Of a stretch of 64,000 bases of DNA, positions 46,450 through 55,661 are shown piece by piece. Under the pieces are notes generated by a model that saw nothing but the letters and a program-made list of their open reading frames with translations, made no database searches and was not told the origin of the DNA. The position numbers and the translations under genes were made by a program. Source of the stretch: Thalassoroseus pseudoceratinae (GTDB lineage: Bacteria; Planctomycetota; Planctomycetia; Planctomycetales; Planctomycetaceae); assembly GCF_011634775.1 (NCBI RefSeq), contig NZ_JAALXT010000002.1:868001-932000 (forward strand). Reading direction: 5' to 3'. How positions within the stretch are numbered: the first letter of the stretch is position 1; each line of letters begins with the position of its first letter.

Positions 46450-48192
46450 ATGCATCGTAGAAATACCAAAACCTTGTTGATTGTGCTCACCACGATCAGT
46501 GTTTTGAGCACACGTCGTGTTCTGGCGGCGGAAGAATCGGCCGTCGAACCGGTTTATCAACATGCCGTGGTGGCGGCGGATCACCCGTTGGCCAGTGCTG
46601 CTGGCGTGGAGATGTTGAAGAAAGGTGGGAACGTGATCGACGCCGCCGTGGCGACGTCATTTGCGTTATCTGTCGTTCGGCCTTCGAGTTGTGGCATCGG
46701 CGGCGGTGGCTTTCTTGTCTTCTATGATGCCAAGCAGCGGAAGAGTTTTGCGTACGATTACCGCGAAATGGCTCCCGCGAAAAGCCATCCGGATATGTTC
46801 GTCGATGCGTTGGCGAACAATGCGGCCGTGCCGTTTCCCAGTCGCAATGGCGGGCTTGCCGTCGGAGTCCCGGGGACTGTTGCGGGTTTGCTGACCGTTC
46901 ATGAGTTGTACGGGAAACTCGATCGAAAAACCGTCCTTGCCCCCGCAATCCGTTATGCCGCTGAAGGCGTGGAAGTCGATGAGCACATGCGTTCAGTGCA
47001 AAGGGCGATGTTGCAGCGATTTGAGGAGAACCCGACGTGGAAAGTCCGATTCCGTCCGCTGTACGATCTCTATCTCAACAAAGGGGAAATTTGGAGCAAG
47101 GATGCAAGGTTTTTCTCGCCGCAACTAACTGTGTTGAAAAGGATTGCAGAGAACGGTCTCCAGGGGTTCTATCTCGGCAAGACCGCTGTGCAGTTGAGTC
47201 AGACGGTGCAAACTGCGGGGGGGATTCTCAGTGAAGACGACCTAAGCAAGTACACGCCGAAACTCCGAAAACCGCTCCGTGGCCACTTTGGCCAAGCTGA
47301 GGTCCACACCATGCCGCCTCCGTCCAGCGGGGGAATCGCATTGTTGGAGACGTTGAATCTTCTGTCCGCCGCCGCGAAGCTCAACAAGACGGAACTTGAC
47401 CAGTTGAAGCATAACAGTCCGGAATATTTGCATCTGTTGACGGAGTCGATGAAGCACGCCTACGCCGACCGAGCTGCTTACCTCGGCGATCCCGATTTCG
47501 TTGATGTTCCGACGCAAACCCTGATCAGCTCGAAATATGCAGCGGAATTGGCACGACGAATTTCGACCGACCAAACCTATCCGCCGTCCCATTATGGTCG
47601 GTTCTGGCTGCGGGACGATTCCGGCACCAGCCACTTTTCGGTAATGGATGCCGAAGGTAACGCCGTGGCCTGCACGGAGACCGTGAACACGTATTTCGGC
47701 AGTATGGTGGTCGATCCGGCCTTGGGAGTCGTCTTCAATAATGAGATGGACGACTTCACCGCTATTCCAGGCCAACCGAATGCGTTTGGCTTGATTCAAT
47801 CGAAGTCGAATTCCCCGGAACCGGGGAAACGTCCGCTTTCGAGCATGTCTCCCACCATTCTCGTTCGTGACGGGAAAGCAAGTTTGGCGTTGGGAGCGTC
47901 TGGTGGTCCACGAATTATCAGTACGACGTTGCAAGTTCTGCTGAATGTGGAGAATTTCGGGCTGGCTCCGATGGCGGCCGTGCGGCAACCGCGAGTACAT
48001 CATCAATGGTTGCCAGACGTTCTCTACGCGGAAGCCCCATTGATGACGGAAATCCAAGCCCCGATGAAAGAGCGAGGACACGTTGTAGAACGCCGCAGCG
48101 CATTGGCCATCTGCCAAGTGGCGCAGCGGAAAAAAGACGGGCTACGCGGAGCCAGCGACCCCCGCAAACACGGAAAAGCCGCTGGATACTGA
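46450..48192 (+). CDS. ggt: Gamma-glutamyltransferase
   Basis: A 580-residue exported enzyme that hydrolyses glutathione and other gamma-glutamyl compounds and transfers the glutamyl group. ATG 46450 gives a signal peptide (KTLLIVLTTISVLS, cut after RRVLAAE); the open frame begins 69 bases earlier. The autocatalytic cleavage site precedes Thr393 in SGTSHFSVMD, in which TSH replaces the usual TTH. Other landmarks are CGIGGGGFLV, the substrate Arg in DYREMAP, the oxyanion segment PLSSMSPTI (462-470) and GASGGPRI. Length and order are normal. It is divergent from mtaB. Confidence 0.93.
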   Translation: MHRRNTKTLLIVLTTISVLSTRRVLAAEESAVEPVYQHAVVAADHPLASAAGVEMLKKGGNVIDAAVATSFALSVVRPSSCGIGGGGFLVFYDAKQRKSFAYDYREMAPAKSHPDMFVDALANNAAVPFPSRNGGLAVGVPGTVAGLLTVHELYGKLDRKTVLAPAIRYAAEGVEVDEHMRSVQRAMLQRFEENPTWKVRFRPLYDLYLNKGEIWSKDARFFSPQLTVLKRIAENGLQGFYLGKTAVQLSQTVQTAGGILSEDDLSKYTPKLRKPLRGHFGQAEVHTMPPPSSGGIALLETLNLLSAAAKLNKTELDQLKHNSPEYLHLLTESMKHAYADRAAYLGDPDFVDVPTQTLISSKYAAELARRISTDQTYPPSHYGRFWLRDDSGTSHFSVMDAEGNAVACTETVNTYFGSMVVDPALGVVFNNEMDDFTAIPGQPNAFGLIQSKSNSPEPGKRPLSSMSPTILVRDGKASLALGASGGPRIISTTLQVLLNVENFGLAPMAAVRQPRVHHQWLPDVLYAEAPLMTEIQAPMKERGHVVERRSALAICQVAQRKKDGLRGASDPRKHGKAAGY

Positions 48193-49264
48193 GCACCTTG
48201 TCTCCACGATTCGCCGAACGCTTGGGAAATCATGGGGATTTTGGAAACCTCGCGGGGAATCGCTTCTCCGTACGGTTTCGATGGTTAGAGGTCAAGAACC
48301 AAACTGCAGGAAACCGTCCGGACGGTTGACCAGTCGGTTTGCTGTGATACGATACGCGTGCGTTTCTGCCTGCGCAGTGACGGAGAAAGCGGGCCTATTC
48401 TTCCGATGTTTGTTTCCCGGCCGAATTGGGGTGGTCACACGCCGTATTCTCCCGAAGACATCCGACGGACATCCTATCTTTTCCTTCACCGCTAAGGCGT
48501 CAACAGAAAAAATGACAGGAATCCTCCACGTCACTACGACGGAGAGGGCACTGATGCGGGGACGGTAGGTTTGCGGACCAAGGTCTGGTGATCTTGGTTC
48601 CGAAACGATCGGCCTTGTGTCGTACGAGTCGAGACATGTACGGTTCCGTTGAACAACCAAGACGGTTAACGGATTTGACGCGAGGGGACACAAATTCATT
48701 TGCGATCCCCATCGCAGGCGGGGAGTTCCACGTCAACGGTCGCGTTTCCTTCGCGGCGTGGGCGTGCGTATCGATAGGGATGGCATGGGCGATTGCCCGC
48801 AACGGTTGGCTTGGCCAGCCATGCTCGCAATCCACTACGGCGGTCATGGAGGACGAACGCAAGGGTCTTTTGCTGAACAATCGTGATGGTGCTCCGTTGG
48901 CATTCCCGGTTTCGGGAAAGGGGCAGCTATCAGGATTCACGAAAAGGACCGACTTCCGCCAATGGGTTTGGGCTGGTTTCGCCCAAACAACGTTAACCCG
49001 ATCCGCATTTCCAACCCAACATCGGGAAGGATCGTCGGCATGTTTGCCGGTGCTGCGGGGCGTTTTTCGAATTGTGGAATCGCTTCCGCCTCTTGGGAAC
49101 CGCGCGTCGACGCGGTTTCGCCTCGTCCGACCGAGTGCCGCTGACGATCGAAAGCAGCCTCCCATCTTAACCGTTTGATGCGTCTTCTCTTTTGGTGTAA
49201 CGAATGCCTGCCAGAATGATTTGGCGGGTCGGGGATTCGTGAACAACACTGAAGGAATATGGGG
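48193..49264. other. 1.07 kb spacer between ggt and rny; no secure gene
   Basis: This is by far the longest gene-poor stretch. It holds a 16-base perfect palindrome (AACCGTCCGGACGGTT, 48312-48327), a 196-codon plus-strand frame (48588-49178) whose product resembles nothing I know, and opposing minus-strand frames of similar quality, so coding is not convincing. Many self-complementary segments are present, the best at 49031-49148. A run of RNA-like hairpins also occurs around 48580-48600 (ACCAAG / CTTGGT). I see no tRNA, RNase P or tmRNA landmark. GAAGGA at 49251-49256 is the rny ribosome binding site. Confidence 0.5.
49031..49148 (+). ncRNA. Candidate structured RNA upstream of rny
   Basis: The ends ATCGTCGGCA (49031-49040) and TGCCGCTGACGAT (49136-49148) pair with one 3-base bulge. 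Inside, GCGGGGCG pairs with CGCTTCCGC (two G-U pairs, one bulge) and AACCGCG pairs perfectly with CGCGGTT around a six-base loop. The arrangement of a closing stem around internal hairpins, just ahead of rny, recalls 6S RNA neighbourhoods in other bacteria, but no 6S sequence signature could be recognised. Strand is assumed to be plus. Confidence 0.25.
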
Positions 49265-50806
49265 ATGGACATTGCCATCGCAGCCGTTGTGAGTTTGATC
49301 GTGGGAGGAGCCGCCGGCTACTTCTTCGATCGGGCTCGACGCGGAGAGGCTTATCGCACACGCGAACAAATCATCAAAGATGCCGAGACGGAAGCCAACA
49401 ACACACGAACGAGCAAGGAGCTTGCGTTCGAGAAGGAATTGCTCGATCGCCGCAAAGAAGTCGAGAAGGAATTCAACCAAACCCGAGATGAACTCCGCAA
49501 GCTGGAAGCTCGACTCGAGAAACGGGAGTCCACGCTCGATGAGCAGGCTCAGGATTATCTCAAGCGAGAGCGGATGCTCGAAACCCGGCAAACCCGGCTC
49601 GACGAGAAAAACAAAGTCGTCGAAACCAAAGAGCGTGAACTCGAACGAGTTCTCAAGGACCAGCAAGAACAGCTCTATAAAATTACCGGTCTTAGCCAAG
49701 ATGCTGCCAAAGAGTTGCTCCTGGAGCAACTCGGACGTGAACTTTCGAACGAAACCGGGGCGTTGATTCTTGAGCATCAAGCCAAGCTCAAGGAAACATG
49801 CGATCGGCAAGCCCGCGAAGCCGTGGTGATGTCGGTTCAGCGTTACGCGGCCGCTCACACGTCGGAAACGACGGTCTCCAGCGTTGACATTCCCAACGAC
49901 GAAATGAAAGGCCGCATCATTGGTCGCGAGGGTCGCAACATTCGAGCGTTCGAGAAAGCGACCGGTGTGGATGTCATTGTCGACGACACGCCAGGCGTGG
50001 TGATTGTCTCCGCGTTTGATACGGTCCGCCGTGAGATCGGCAAGCTCTCGCTGCAAACGTTGATTCAAGACGGTCGCATCCACCCCAGCCGAATTGATGA
50101 AGTCGTTGCCGAGACTCAGAAAGAGATGGACGAACACATCCGGCAACTGGGTTTAGAGGCGGCTCAGGAAGCTAACGTTCCCGGATTGCATGAGAAGATT
50201 ATTGACTTGATGGGCCGGCTCAATTTCCGTGTCAGTTATTCGCAGAATGTGCGACGACACTCGATCGAAGTTGCCCATCTCACAGGAATGCTCGCGCAGC
50301 AACTTGGGTTGGATGAGGTTTTGGCCCGGCGGTGTGGTTTCCTGCACGACATCGGCAAAGCTGCCGACCATGAGATGGAAGGCGGACACCCCGCCGTCGG
50401 GGCGGAATTGCTCAAACGATATGGTGAAGGCCCGGAAGTGGTTCACGCCGCGTTGGGGCACCATGACGACATCCGTGTCGAGCACATCTACACCGTTCTC
50501 GTGGCTGCTGCGGATGCGATTTCCGCTGCCCGTCCCGGTGCCCGTCGCGAGACACTGGAAAAGTACATCCGTCGCTTGGAAGAACTAGAAGCGCTTGCCA
50601 ATGGTTTCCCCGGCGTCAACCAATCGTATGCGGTGCAAGCGGGTCGTGAAATTCGCGTGGTCGTTGATGCACGACAGGTCAATGATCGTGAAGCCGCAAA
50701 GATGGCACGTGACATTGCCAAAGCGGTCGAGCAGACGCTCACGTATCCGGGGGAGATCAAAGTCAGCGTTCTTCGGGAAACTCGCAACGTCGCCGTCGCT
50801 CGGTAG
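49265..50806 (+). CDS. rny: Ribonuclease Y
   Basis: A 513-residue membrane-anchored endoribonuclease that starts mRNA decay. Two in-frame ATGs exist (49259, 49265); the second has GAAGGA at the proper distance of eight bases. Domains in order: N-terminal membrane helix (2-20), long coiled coil (22-195) rich in Glu/Lys/Arg, KH domain with GRIIGREG (217-224), and HD phosphohydrolase domain with HSIEVAHLT and the catalytic HD pair at 361-362 ([12 protein letters not shown]), ending with the family tail [15 protein letters not shown]. Everything conserved in RNase Y is intact. A rho-independent terminator follows. Confidence 0.96.
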   Translation: MDIAIAAVVSLIVGGAAGYFFDRARRGEAYRTREQIIKDAETEANNTRTSKELAFEKELLDRRKEVEKEFNQTRDELRKLEARLEKRESTLDEQAQDYLKRERMLETRQTRLDEKNKVVETKERELERVLKDQQEQLYKITGLSQDAAKELLLEQLGRELSNETGALILEHQAKLKETCDRQAREAVVMSVQRYAAAHTSETTVSSVDIPNDEMKGRIIGREGRNIRAFEKATGVDVIVDDTPGVVIVSAFDTVRREIGKLSLQTLIQDGRIHPSRIDEVVAETQKEMDEHIRQLGLEAAQEANVPGLHEKIIDLMGRLNFRVSYSQNVRRHSIEVAHLTGMLAQQLGLDEVLARRCGFLHDIGKAADHEMEGGHPAVGAELLKRYGEGPEVVHAALGHHDDIRVEHIYTVLVAAADAISAARPGARRETLEKYIRRLEELEALANGFPGVNQSYAVQAGREIRVVVDARQVNDREAAKMARDIAKAVEQTLTYPGEIKVSVLRETRNVAVAR

Positions 50807-50877
50807 AACAAATGAAGCAAGCGTCGTCCACACCATGTCAGGTGTTGAAGACGCCTAATGCATCGCGTTTCATGTGA

Positions 50878-50914
50878 GTGGAGTTGTCAGGTGTGACCTG
50901 AACTCCACGTTTTT
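50878..50914 (+). terminator. Rho-independent terminator after rny
   Basis: Stem arms GTGGAGTT-TCAGGT and ACCTGA-ACTCCAC (about 13 pairs with a small bulge, loop GTG) are followed at once by GTTTTT (50909-50914). It lies 71 bases after the rny stop and 21 bases ahead of the exchanger gene, which therefore probably has its own promoter or relies on read-through. Confidence 0.85.
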
Positions 50915-50934
50915 CATCTTAGGATTGTTAGTGA

Positions 50935-52296
50935 ATGCCGAACGAAGTTGAACCGACCGACGAAGAACAAGTTTCAACAATCGGTCCCATCGTTTCGGTT
51001 CTTGCGTTAGTCACTTTGGGCATCTGCTACGCGGGCGGTTGGGAAGTTGGTTTCTTAGTCTCCAGCGTAGTCGTGATCTCAATTCTAATTTGGCAAGCCT
51101 GCGATCCATTTGCAGATGCTGCTCAGTGGATTGGCCAGCGGTTCGAACTTCCCGGTTCCGTGCGTGGTGCCACTTTAGACGCCGTTGCCAGTTCGATGCC
51201 GGAACTGTTTAGCGGTTTGTTTTTTGTCATTGTTGCCTTAACGAGCGTCGATCCTGGCGACCCCAAGGCTTTGGAAGCAGCTGGTGCCGAGGGGTATGCA
51301 TCAACCATCGCGACCTGTGCCGGCAGTGCCGTCTATAACATGATTTTGATACCAGCGTTTTGCGCGTTGGTCATCTCGTTCTATCGTCAGAGCCGTCCCA
51401 CGATCGATATTGACGACGAGGTGATCACCCGTGACGGTGTTTGGTTCGTTGGGTGCAACTTAGTTCTTGTCGTTTTTCTCTTTCAGGATGCTGTCACCTG
51501 GTGGATGGCAGTTGTTTTGCTCGGCTTATATGCAGTTTACGTCTATCACCTGTTCCATGATGCACAGGTTTATCGTGTCAAAGTGCGAGCCATTCAAAGG
51601 CATCTTGAGAAGGTCGGTGAAGACGCAACAGATGTAACCGTGATTGAAGCGGTCAAGGCGGAGGGGTACCGCGTGTCACGTGTGACCGCGATACGCTCCA
51701 TCGATGCCCACGCCGAAGGGGAATTAGGAATTGAGGAGGAAGAGCAGACGCGGACAGCCGGCGTGTTCTTCGGCATGTTTGACGTGCCTTTGAACGGTCG
51801 ATCGGCCTGGGCGATCATCGTGTGTTCGACGCTGGTGTCTGCGTTGGCGTGTTACTTTCTCGTCGAATCAACCTATCAAGCCGCAGAAGTGTTGTCTGTT
51901 CCCGCGTTCTTTGTGGCGGTGATTATCGCGGCGGCGGCATCTTCGGTGCCAGATACATTGCTCGCGATCGGTGCCGCGATGCGCGGTGATGATTCAGGCG
52001 CGGTCTCGAATGCGTTTGGGTCAAACATCTTCGACATTTGCGTATGCTTGTCGATTCCGCTGCTCGTGAATTCGTACCTGCTTGGCTGGGAGCCCGTCAG
52101 TTTGCTTCAGGACGGGCACCCCGCTAGCGGCCTCGTAGGACTACGAGTACTGCTTGTCGTGCTGACGATTTCGACATTAGGAATCATGTGGCACAAACGC
52201 CAACTAACACGCACCAAAGCTCTTGTGCTCTGTGGTTCCTATGTGCTCTTCATCGCTTATGCCGTTCTTGGCTCATTAGGTCTCCTTGACTTCTAA
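50935..52296 (+). CDS. Sodium/calcium exchanger (CaCA) family membrane protein
   Basis: A 453-residue integral membrane protein with about ten or eleven helices. The two alpha repeats of the cation/calcium exchanger fold are visible: GATLDAVASSMPELFSG (78-94) and AAASSVPDTLLAIGAAM followed by SNAFGSNIFD (roughly 335-370). The acidic residues in SMPE and SVPD are the expected ion ligands; the Asp in the second repeat is a variation on the common Glu. A cytosolic loop of about 80 residues between the halves (DAQVYRVKVRAIQRHL to EEEEQTRT) may be regulatory. The ion pair cannot be told from sequence alone. It converges on the sulfatase gene, with 80 bases between stops and no clear terminator. 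Confidence 0.88.
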   Translation: MPNEVEPTDEEQVSTIGPIVSVLALVTLGICYAGGWEVGFLVSSVVVISILIWQACDPFADAAQWIGQRFELPGSVRGATLDAVASSMPELFSGLFFVIVALTSVDPGDPKALEAAGAEGYASTIATCAGSAVYNMILIPAFCALVISFYRQSRPTIDIDDEVITRDGVWFVGCNLVLVVFLFQDAVTWWMAVVLLGLYAVYVYHLFHDAQVYRVKVRAIQRHLEKVGEDATDVTVIEAVKAEGYRVSRVTAIRSIDAHAEGELGIEEEEQTRTAGVFFGMFDVPLNGRSAWAIIVCSTLVSALACYFLVESTYQAAEVLSVPAFFVAVIIAAAASSVPDTLLAIGAAMRGDDSGAVSNAFGSNIFDICVCLSIPLLVNSYLLGWEPVSLLQDGHPASGLVGLRVLLVVLTISTLGIMWHKRQLTRTKALVLCGSYVLFIAYAVLGSLGLLDF

Positions 52297-52376
52297 ACAC
52301 GCGAGAACTTTGAGGTGACGCTAGGCGACAATAACTGTCGAGGGGCCATCACGACCACGAAAGACTACAAGACGGT

Positions 52377-54065
52377 TTAATCATCATCCGTGACGTTTCC
52401 TTTCCAAGTCGTTACCCACTTTTTGCCAGCTTTGAGTTCTTCCTGTCGACGTCTCAAGTATTGGTGCGAGATTTTGACCGCCTCGGCTTGATCGGCGTCA
52501 TCGTAATCCCAAAATTTCTGTACAATTGCTTCGCAGTCCGGGAAGTGGCTCCCATCGTCGCCAACCCGCTTGCGGGTGTCTGATAGACGTTGCTTAAGGT
52601 CCGCAACTAATTCGCGATGTTGGGGATCATGAAAGATGTTTTGGGTTTCGTGCGGATCGTTCACCAGGTCGTACAACTCCCAGCCCGGTGGTGTTTGATA
52701 GCCACCGTCGTAGTTGCAACCGTAATAGTAGATCAATTTGTGGGTTTTTGTCCGGATGCCAAGATGCGCGGGATTGTCATGGTGAGCCATATGCATCCAG
52801 TAACGGTAGTAGGCTTCTTGCTTCCAGCCGTCCGGTTCTTTCCCTGTTTCGAGGAGAGATTTAAACGACCGTCCTTGAACGGTTGATGGAATCTGAGCAT
52901 CGGCAAAGTCTAGCATTGTCGGACCATAGTCAACATTCTCGATGATCGTGTCGAACCGTTGTCCTGGTTTGATCGTCTTCGGGTACCGGACAAGGAAAGG
53001 CATACGTTGTGATTCCTCGTACATCCAACGCTTGTCTTGGTAGTCATGCTCGCCAAGCATGAAACCTTGATCTCCTGTATAGATGATGACGGTGTTGTCG
53101 AGTTGGTTGGTCTCCTCAAGATAGCGGAATAGTCGACCAAGATTGTCATCGATGCCTTTGACACATCGAAGAAACTTCTTGAGATAGGCGTTGTAAGCCA
53201 GTCTTGTGTTTTCTTCATCACTGTAATGATCGGGGTTGTAGTTCTTGGGGAACTCTGCCGGGTACATCTTTGGTAAATCAAGCAGGTACGACCGTCGTGG
53301 GTTGCGTGACCCAATTGACGTCCCGATGTGAGGCAGCAATTCGTCGTTCGCTCCCCGTGTCGCAATCGAACCAAACTTGGCATCTCGCTTCCAAAGTGTC
53401 GGCGGTTCAGGAATCTCGACATCGGCAAGGTAGGATTCGTAGCGTGGTGCATTATCGAAATAGTCATGCGGAGCTTTGTAGTGATGCATCAGGAAGAAAG
53501 GTTTTTCCTGATCGCGACCTGTCTTGAGCCAATCCAAAGTGAGGTCTGTGATCGCATCTGTAACATGATGACCTTCGAACTTAATTGTGTTCTTACCCCA
53601 AGGTTTGTCGCCACGCACACGAAATTCGGGATTGTGATACTTTCCCTGACCCGGGAGCACACAGTAGTAATCGAAGTCCGCCGGTTCAGCCTTGAGGTGC
53701 CACTTGCCGATCATCGCTGTCTGATAGCCGGCTTTTTGCATCTGGATTGCTAGCATTTGCTGACCAGGCTCAACCTTCCCACTGAGATCAAATGTTCCAT
53801 TCGTGTGGTTGTATAGGCCGGTGAGAACACACGAACGAGACGGTGAGCAGATCGAGTTGGTACAGAATGCGTTTGTGAACATCGCTCCTTCAGTTGCTAG
53901 CCGATCGATGTTCGGGGTTGGTGCGATTTTCGCTAGCCGACCGCCATACGCGGAAATCGCATGAGCCGCATGGTCGTCCGACATAATATAAAGAATGTTC
54001 GGGCGATCATTCGCATAGCTGACCGAACACAATAACGCAAAAGCAACGAGCGACAATCTCTGCAT
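52377..54065 (-). CDS. Secreted type I sulfatase (last gene of the ECF operon)
   Basis: A 562-residue sulfatase with signal peptide (RLSLVAFALLCSVSYA). GGAGA stands eight bases ahead of ATG 54065. The fold begins NILYIMSDDHAAHAISAYGG. The signature ICSPSRSCVLTGLYNH has the formylglycine-forming cysteine at 73, Arg at 77. IGKWHLKAEPADFDYY and YTGDQGFMLGEHDYQDKRWMYEES resemble the iduronate/N-acetylglucosamine-6-sulfatase-like group, but the substrate cannot be fixed. It ends the operon sigma - FecR/LamG - PSD1 - DUF1501 - sulfatase and so is likely under the same envelope signal. It is only distantly related to the sulfatase at 21729. Confidence 0.93.
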   Translation of the reverse strand: MQRLSLVAFALLCSVSYANDRPNILYIMSDDHAAHAISAYGGRLAKIAPTPNIDRLATEGAMFTNAFCTNSICSPSRSCVLTGLYNHTNGTFDLSGKVEPGQQMLAIQMQKAGYQTAMIGKWHLKAEPADFDYYCVLPGQGKYHNPEFRVRGDKPWGKNTIKFEGHHVTDAITDLTLDWLKTGRDQEKPFFLMHHYKAPHDYFDNAPRYESYLADVEIPEPPTLWKRDAKFGSIATRGANDELLPHIGTSIGSRNPRRSYLLDLPKMYPAEFPKNYNPDHYSDEENTRLAYNAYLKKFLRCVKGIDDNLGRLFRYLEETNQLDNTVIIYTGDQGFMLGEHDYQDKRWMYEESQRMPFLVRYPKTIKPGQRFDTIIENVDYGPTMLDFADAQIPSTVQGRSFKSLLETGKEPDGWKQEAYYRYWMHMAHHDNPAHLGIRTKTHKLIYYYGCNYDGGYQTPPGWELYDLVNDPHETQNIFHDPQHRELVADLKQRLSDTRKRVGDDGSHFPDCEAIVQKFWDYDDADQAEAVKISHQYLRRRQEELKAGKKWVTTWKGNVTDDD

Positions 54066-54149
54066 AGTCTAAATCTCCGCGGCGGTAATGTCTGTCTTGA
54101 TGAGGTCTAGTGGCTTGGTAGCTGTCGATGTTCGGGAATTCACTGTACT

Positions 54150-55538
54150 TTAGGCGATCAGTTCAGGAATAAGCTCGCCGCCAAACTGCGAGAGTTGTTT
54201 ATACCGACCGGCATGAAAGTAGGTTAGTTTGTTGTCGTCCAGACCCAGTAAGTGCAGCATCGTGATGTGAACATCGCGAATGGGGTGCACAACATCGACG
54301 GCTTCGGAAGCAATTTCGTCGGTGGCACCAACGATTGATCCTGCTTTCACTCCCCCACCTGCGAACCACATGTTCATCGCGTCCACGTTGTGCCCTCGTC
54401 CCAGAGCAGTAACGCCGCCCCGGTAGTTATTGTCAGGCGTTCGGCCGAATTCACCAGTCCAAACGACGAGCGTGCTATCAAGTAGTCCACGAGCTTTGAG
54501 GTCTTTAATCAGTGCCGCAATGGGTTGGTCGACGCTGGCGATTCGTGAAGAGTGACCACGTTCGAGATAGTCATGACTATCCCAACCCCCGGCAAAGATC
54601 TGCACAAACCGAACACCGTCCTCAACCAACTTGCGAGCCATGAGACATTGTTTGCCGAACGCAGCTGTTTCTTGACGATCCAAACCATAGGCGCGGTGGA
54701 CGTGTTCTGGTTCTTGGGAAAGATCAATAATTCCCGGCACAGACATCTGCATTCGATATGCGAGTTCGTAACTCTCCATACGTGCTGCTAACTCAGCGTG
54801 CTCTGGATGGGCTTCGGCATGTCTGGCATTGAGCATCGCAAGACGGTCCAGCGCCTTTCTTTGATGATCCCGAGTTTTATAGCTCGGTGGGTTCAAATCA
54901 AGAATTGGGGAACCGTTCGATCGTAGTCGAGTTCCTTGGTAGTACGCCGGAAGAAAACCATTCGTCCAGTTGGCTGGTCCCGCTTGCGGAAGTGCGAGTT
55001 CCGTCATTACGACGTAGCCGGGCAGGTTTTGGTTTTCTGTCCCAAGACCATACGTCACCCAAGAGCCAATCCCTGGATCTCCTCCAAGTCGACTCCCCGT
55101 GTTCATTTGCAACAGGGCCTCGGGGTGATTCAGCGACTCAGCTTGACAACCCCGGTAGACACAAAGTTCGTCGGCGACTTCCGGGTCAGCTAGATACTGC
55201 CAAGGTTCTGACATATCAATGCCCGCATTCCCTACCTTTCGCGATTTAAATGGACTTCCAACGAAGAACCGTTTGCCATTCGCTAGTCCTGCCGTTCGCG
55301 TCGACTCCTTGGTATGAAGTTCTGTGAGTTTCGGCTTCGGGTCGAAAGTGTCCGCCTGAGAGGGGCCACCTTCCATGAACAACATGATGACGGCTTTCGC
55401 CTTCGGTTCATGCATCGGCGGCTTTGGCGACAGCGGGCCCGTTGCCTTCGCCTCCGAGGCCCGCAGGTCCGTCAATGCGAGTGCACCGAGTGAGGAGCCA
55501 AGTCCGAAAAGAAAATCGCGGCGTGGAATAGTAGCCAT
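54150..55538 (-). CDS. DUF1501 Tat-exported protein with altered GRDH motif
   Basis: A 462-residue DUF1501 protein; AAGGAA lies six bases ahead of ATG 55538. The Tat motif is unusually close to the start (IPRRDFLF, 4-11). The first motif GGPSQADTFDPKP (58-70) is normal. The late motif, GRDH in the other six copies here, reads GRGHNVDAMNMW, so the aspartate is lost; EFGRTPDNNYRGG and FAGGGVKAGSIVGATD are normal. If that aspartate binds metal, this copy may be catalytically different. It lies 123 bases after PSD1 and 84 bases before the sulfatase. Confidence 0.9.
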   Translation of the reverse strand: MATIPRRDFLFGLGSSLGALALTDLRASEAKATGPLSPKPPMHEPKAKAVIMLFMEGGPSQADTFDPKPKLTELHTKESTRTAGLANGKRFFVGSPFKSRKVGNAGIDMSEPWQYLADPEVADELCVYRGCQAESLNHPEALLQMNTGSRLGGDPGIGSWVTYGLGTENQNLPGYVVMTELALPQAGPANWTNGFLPAYYQGTRLRSNGSPILDLNPPSYKTRDHQRKALDRLAMLNARHAEAHPEHAELAARMESYELAYRMQMSVPGIIDLSQEPEHVHRAYGLDRQETAAFGKQCLMARKLVEDGVRFVQIFAGGWDSHDYLERGHSSRIASVDQPIAALIKDLKARGLLDSTLVVWTGEFGRTPDNNYRGGVTALGRGHNVDAMNMWFAGGGVKAGSIVGATDEIASEAVDVVHPIRDVHITMLHLLGLDDNKLTYFHAGRYKQLSQFGGELIPELIA

Positions 55539-55661
55539 GTTAGATTCCTTGTGGTCGCCGAAAGCAAAGGGGATGTCGTCATCACCTCGGTTGCTACGAC
55601 TGAAGAGTTGAACGCATGAGTCGAAACACGAATTCCGTTTGTGCGGTCGTTGTCGAATGTG

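Noticed and set aside
48588-49178. 196-codon plus-strand frame in the ggt-rny spacer
   Set aside because: It has no ribosome binding site of note, an unusual composition and overlapping frames of equal quality on the other strand. It is kept only as an alternative to the RNA proposal.
48500-50146. 548-codon minus-strand frame
   Set aside because: Most of it is antisense to rny, whose coiled-coil codons keep the reverse strand free of stops. The part in the spacer has no recognisable features.
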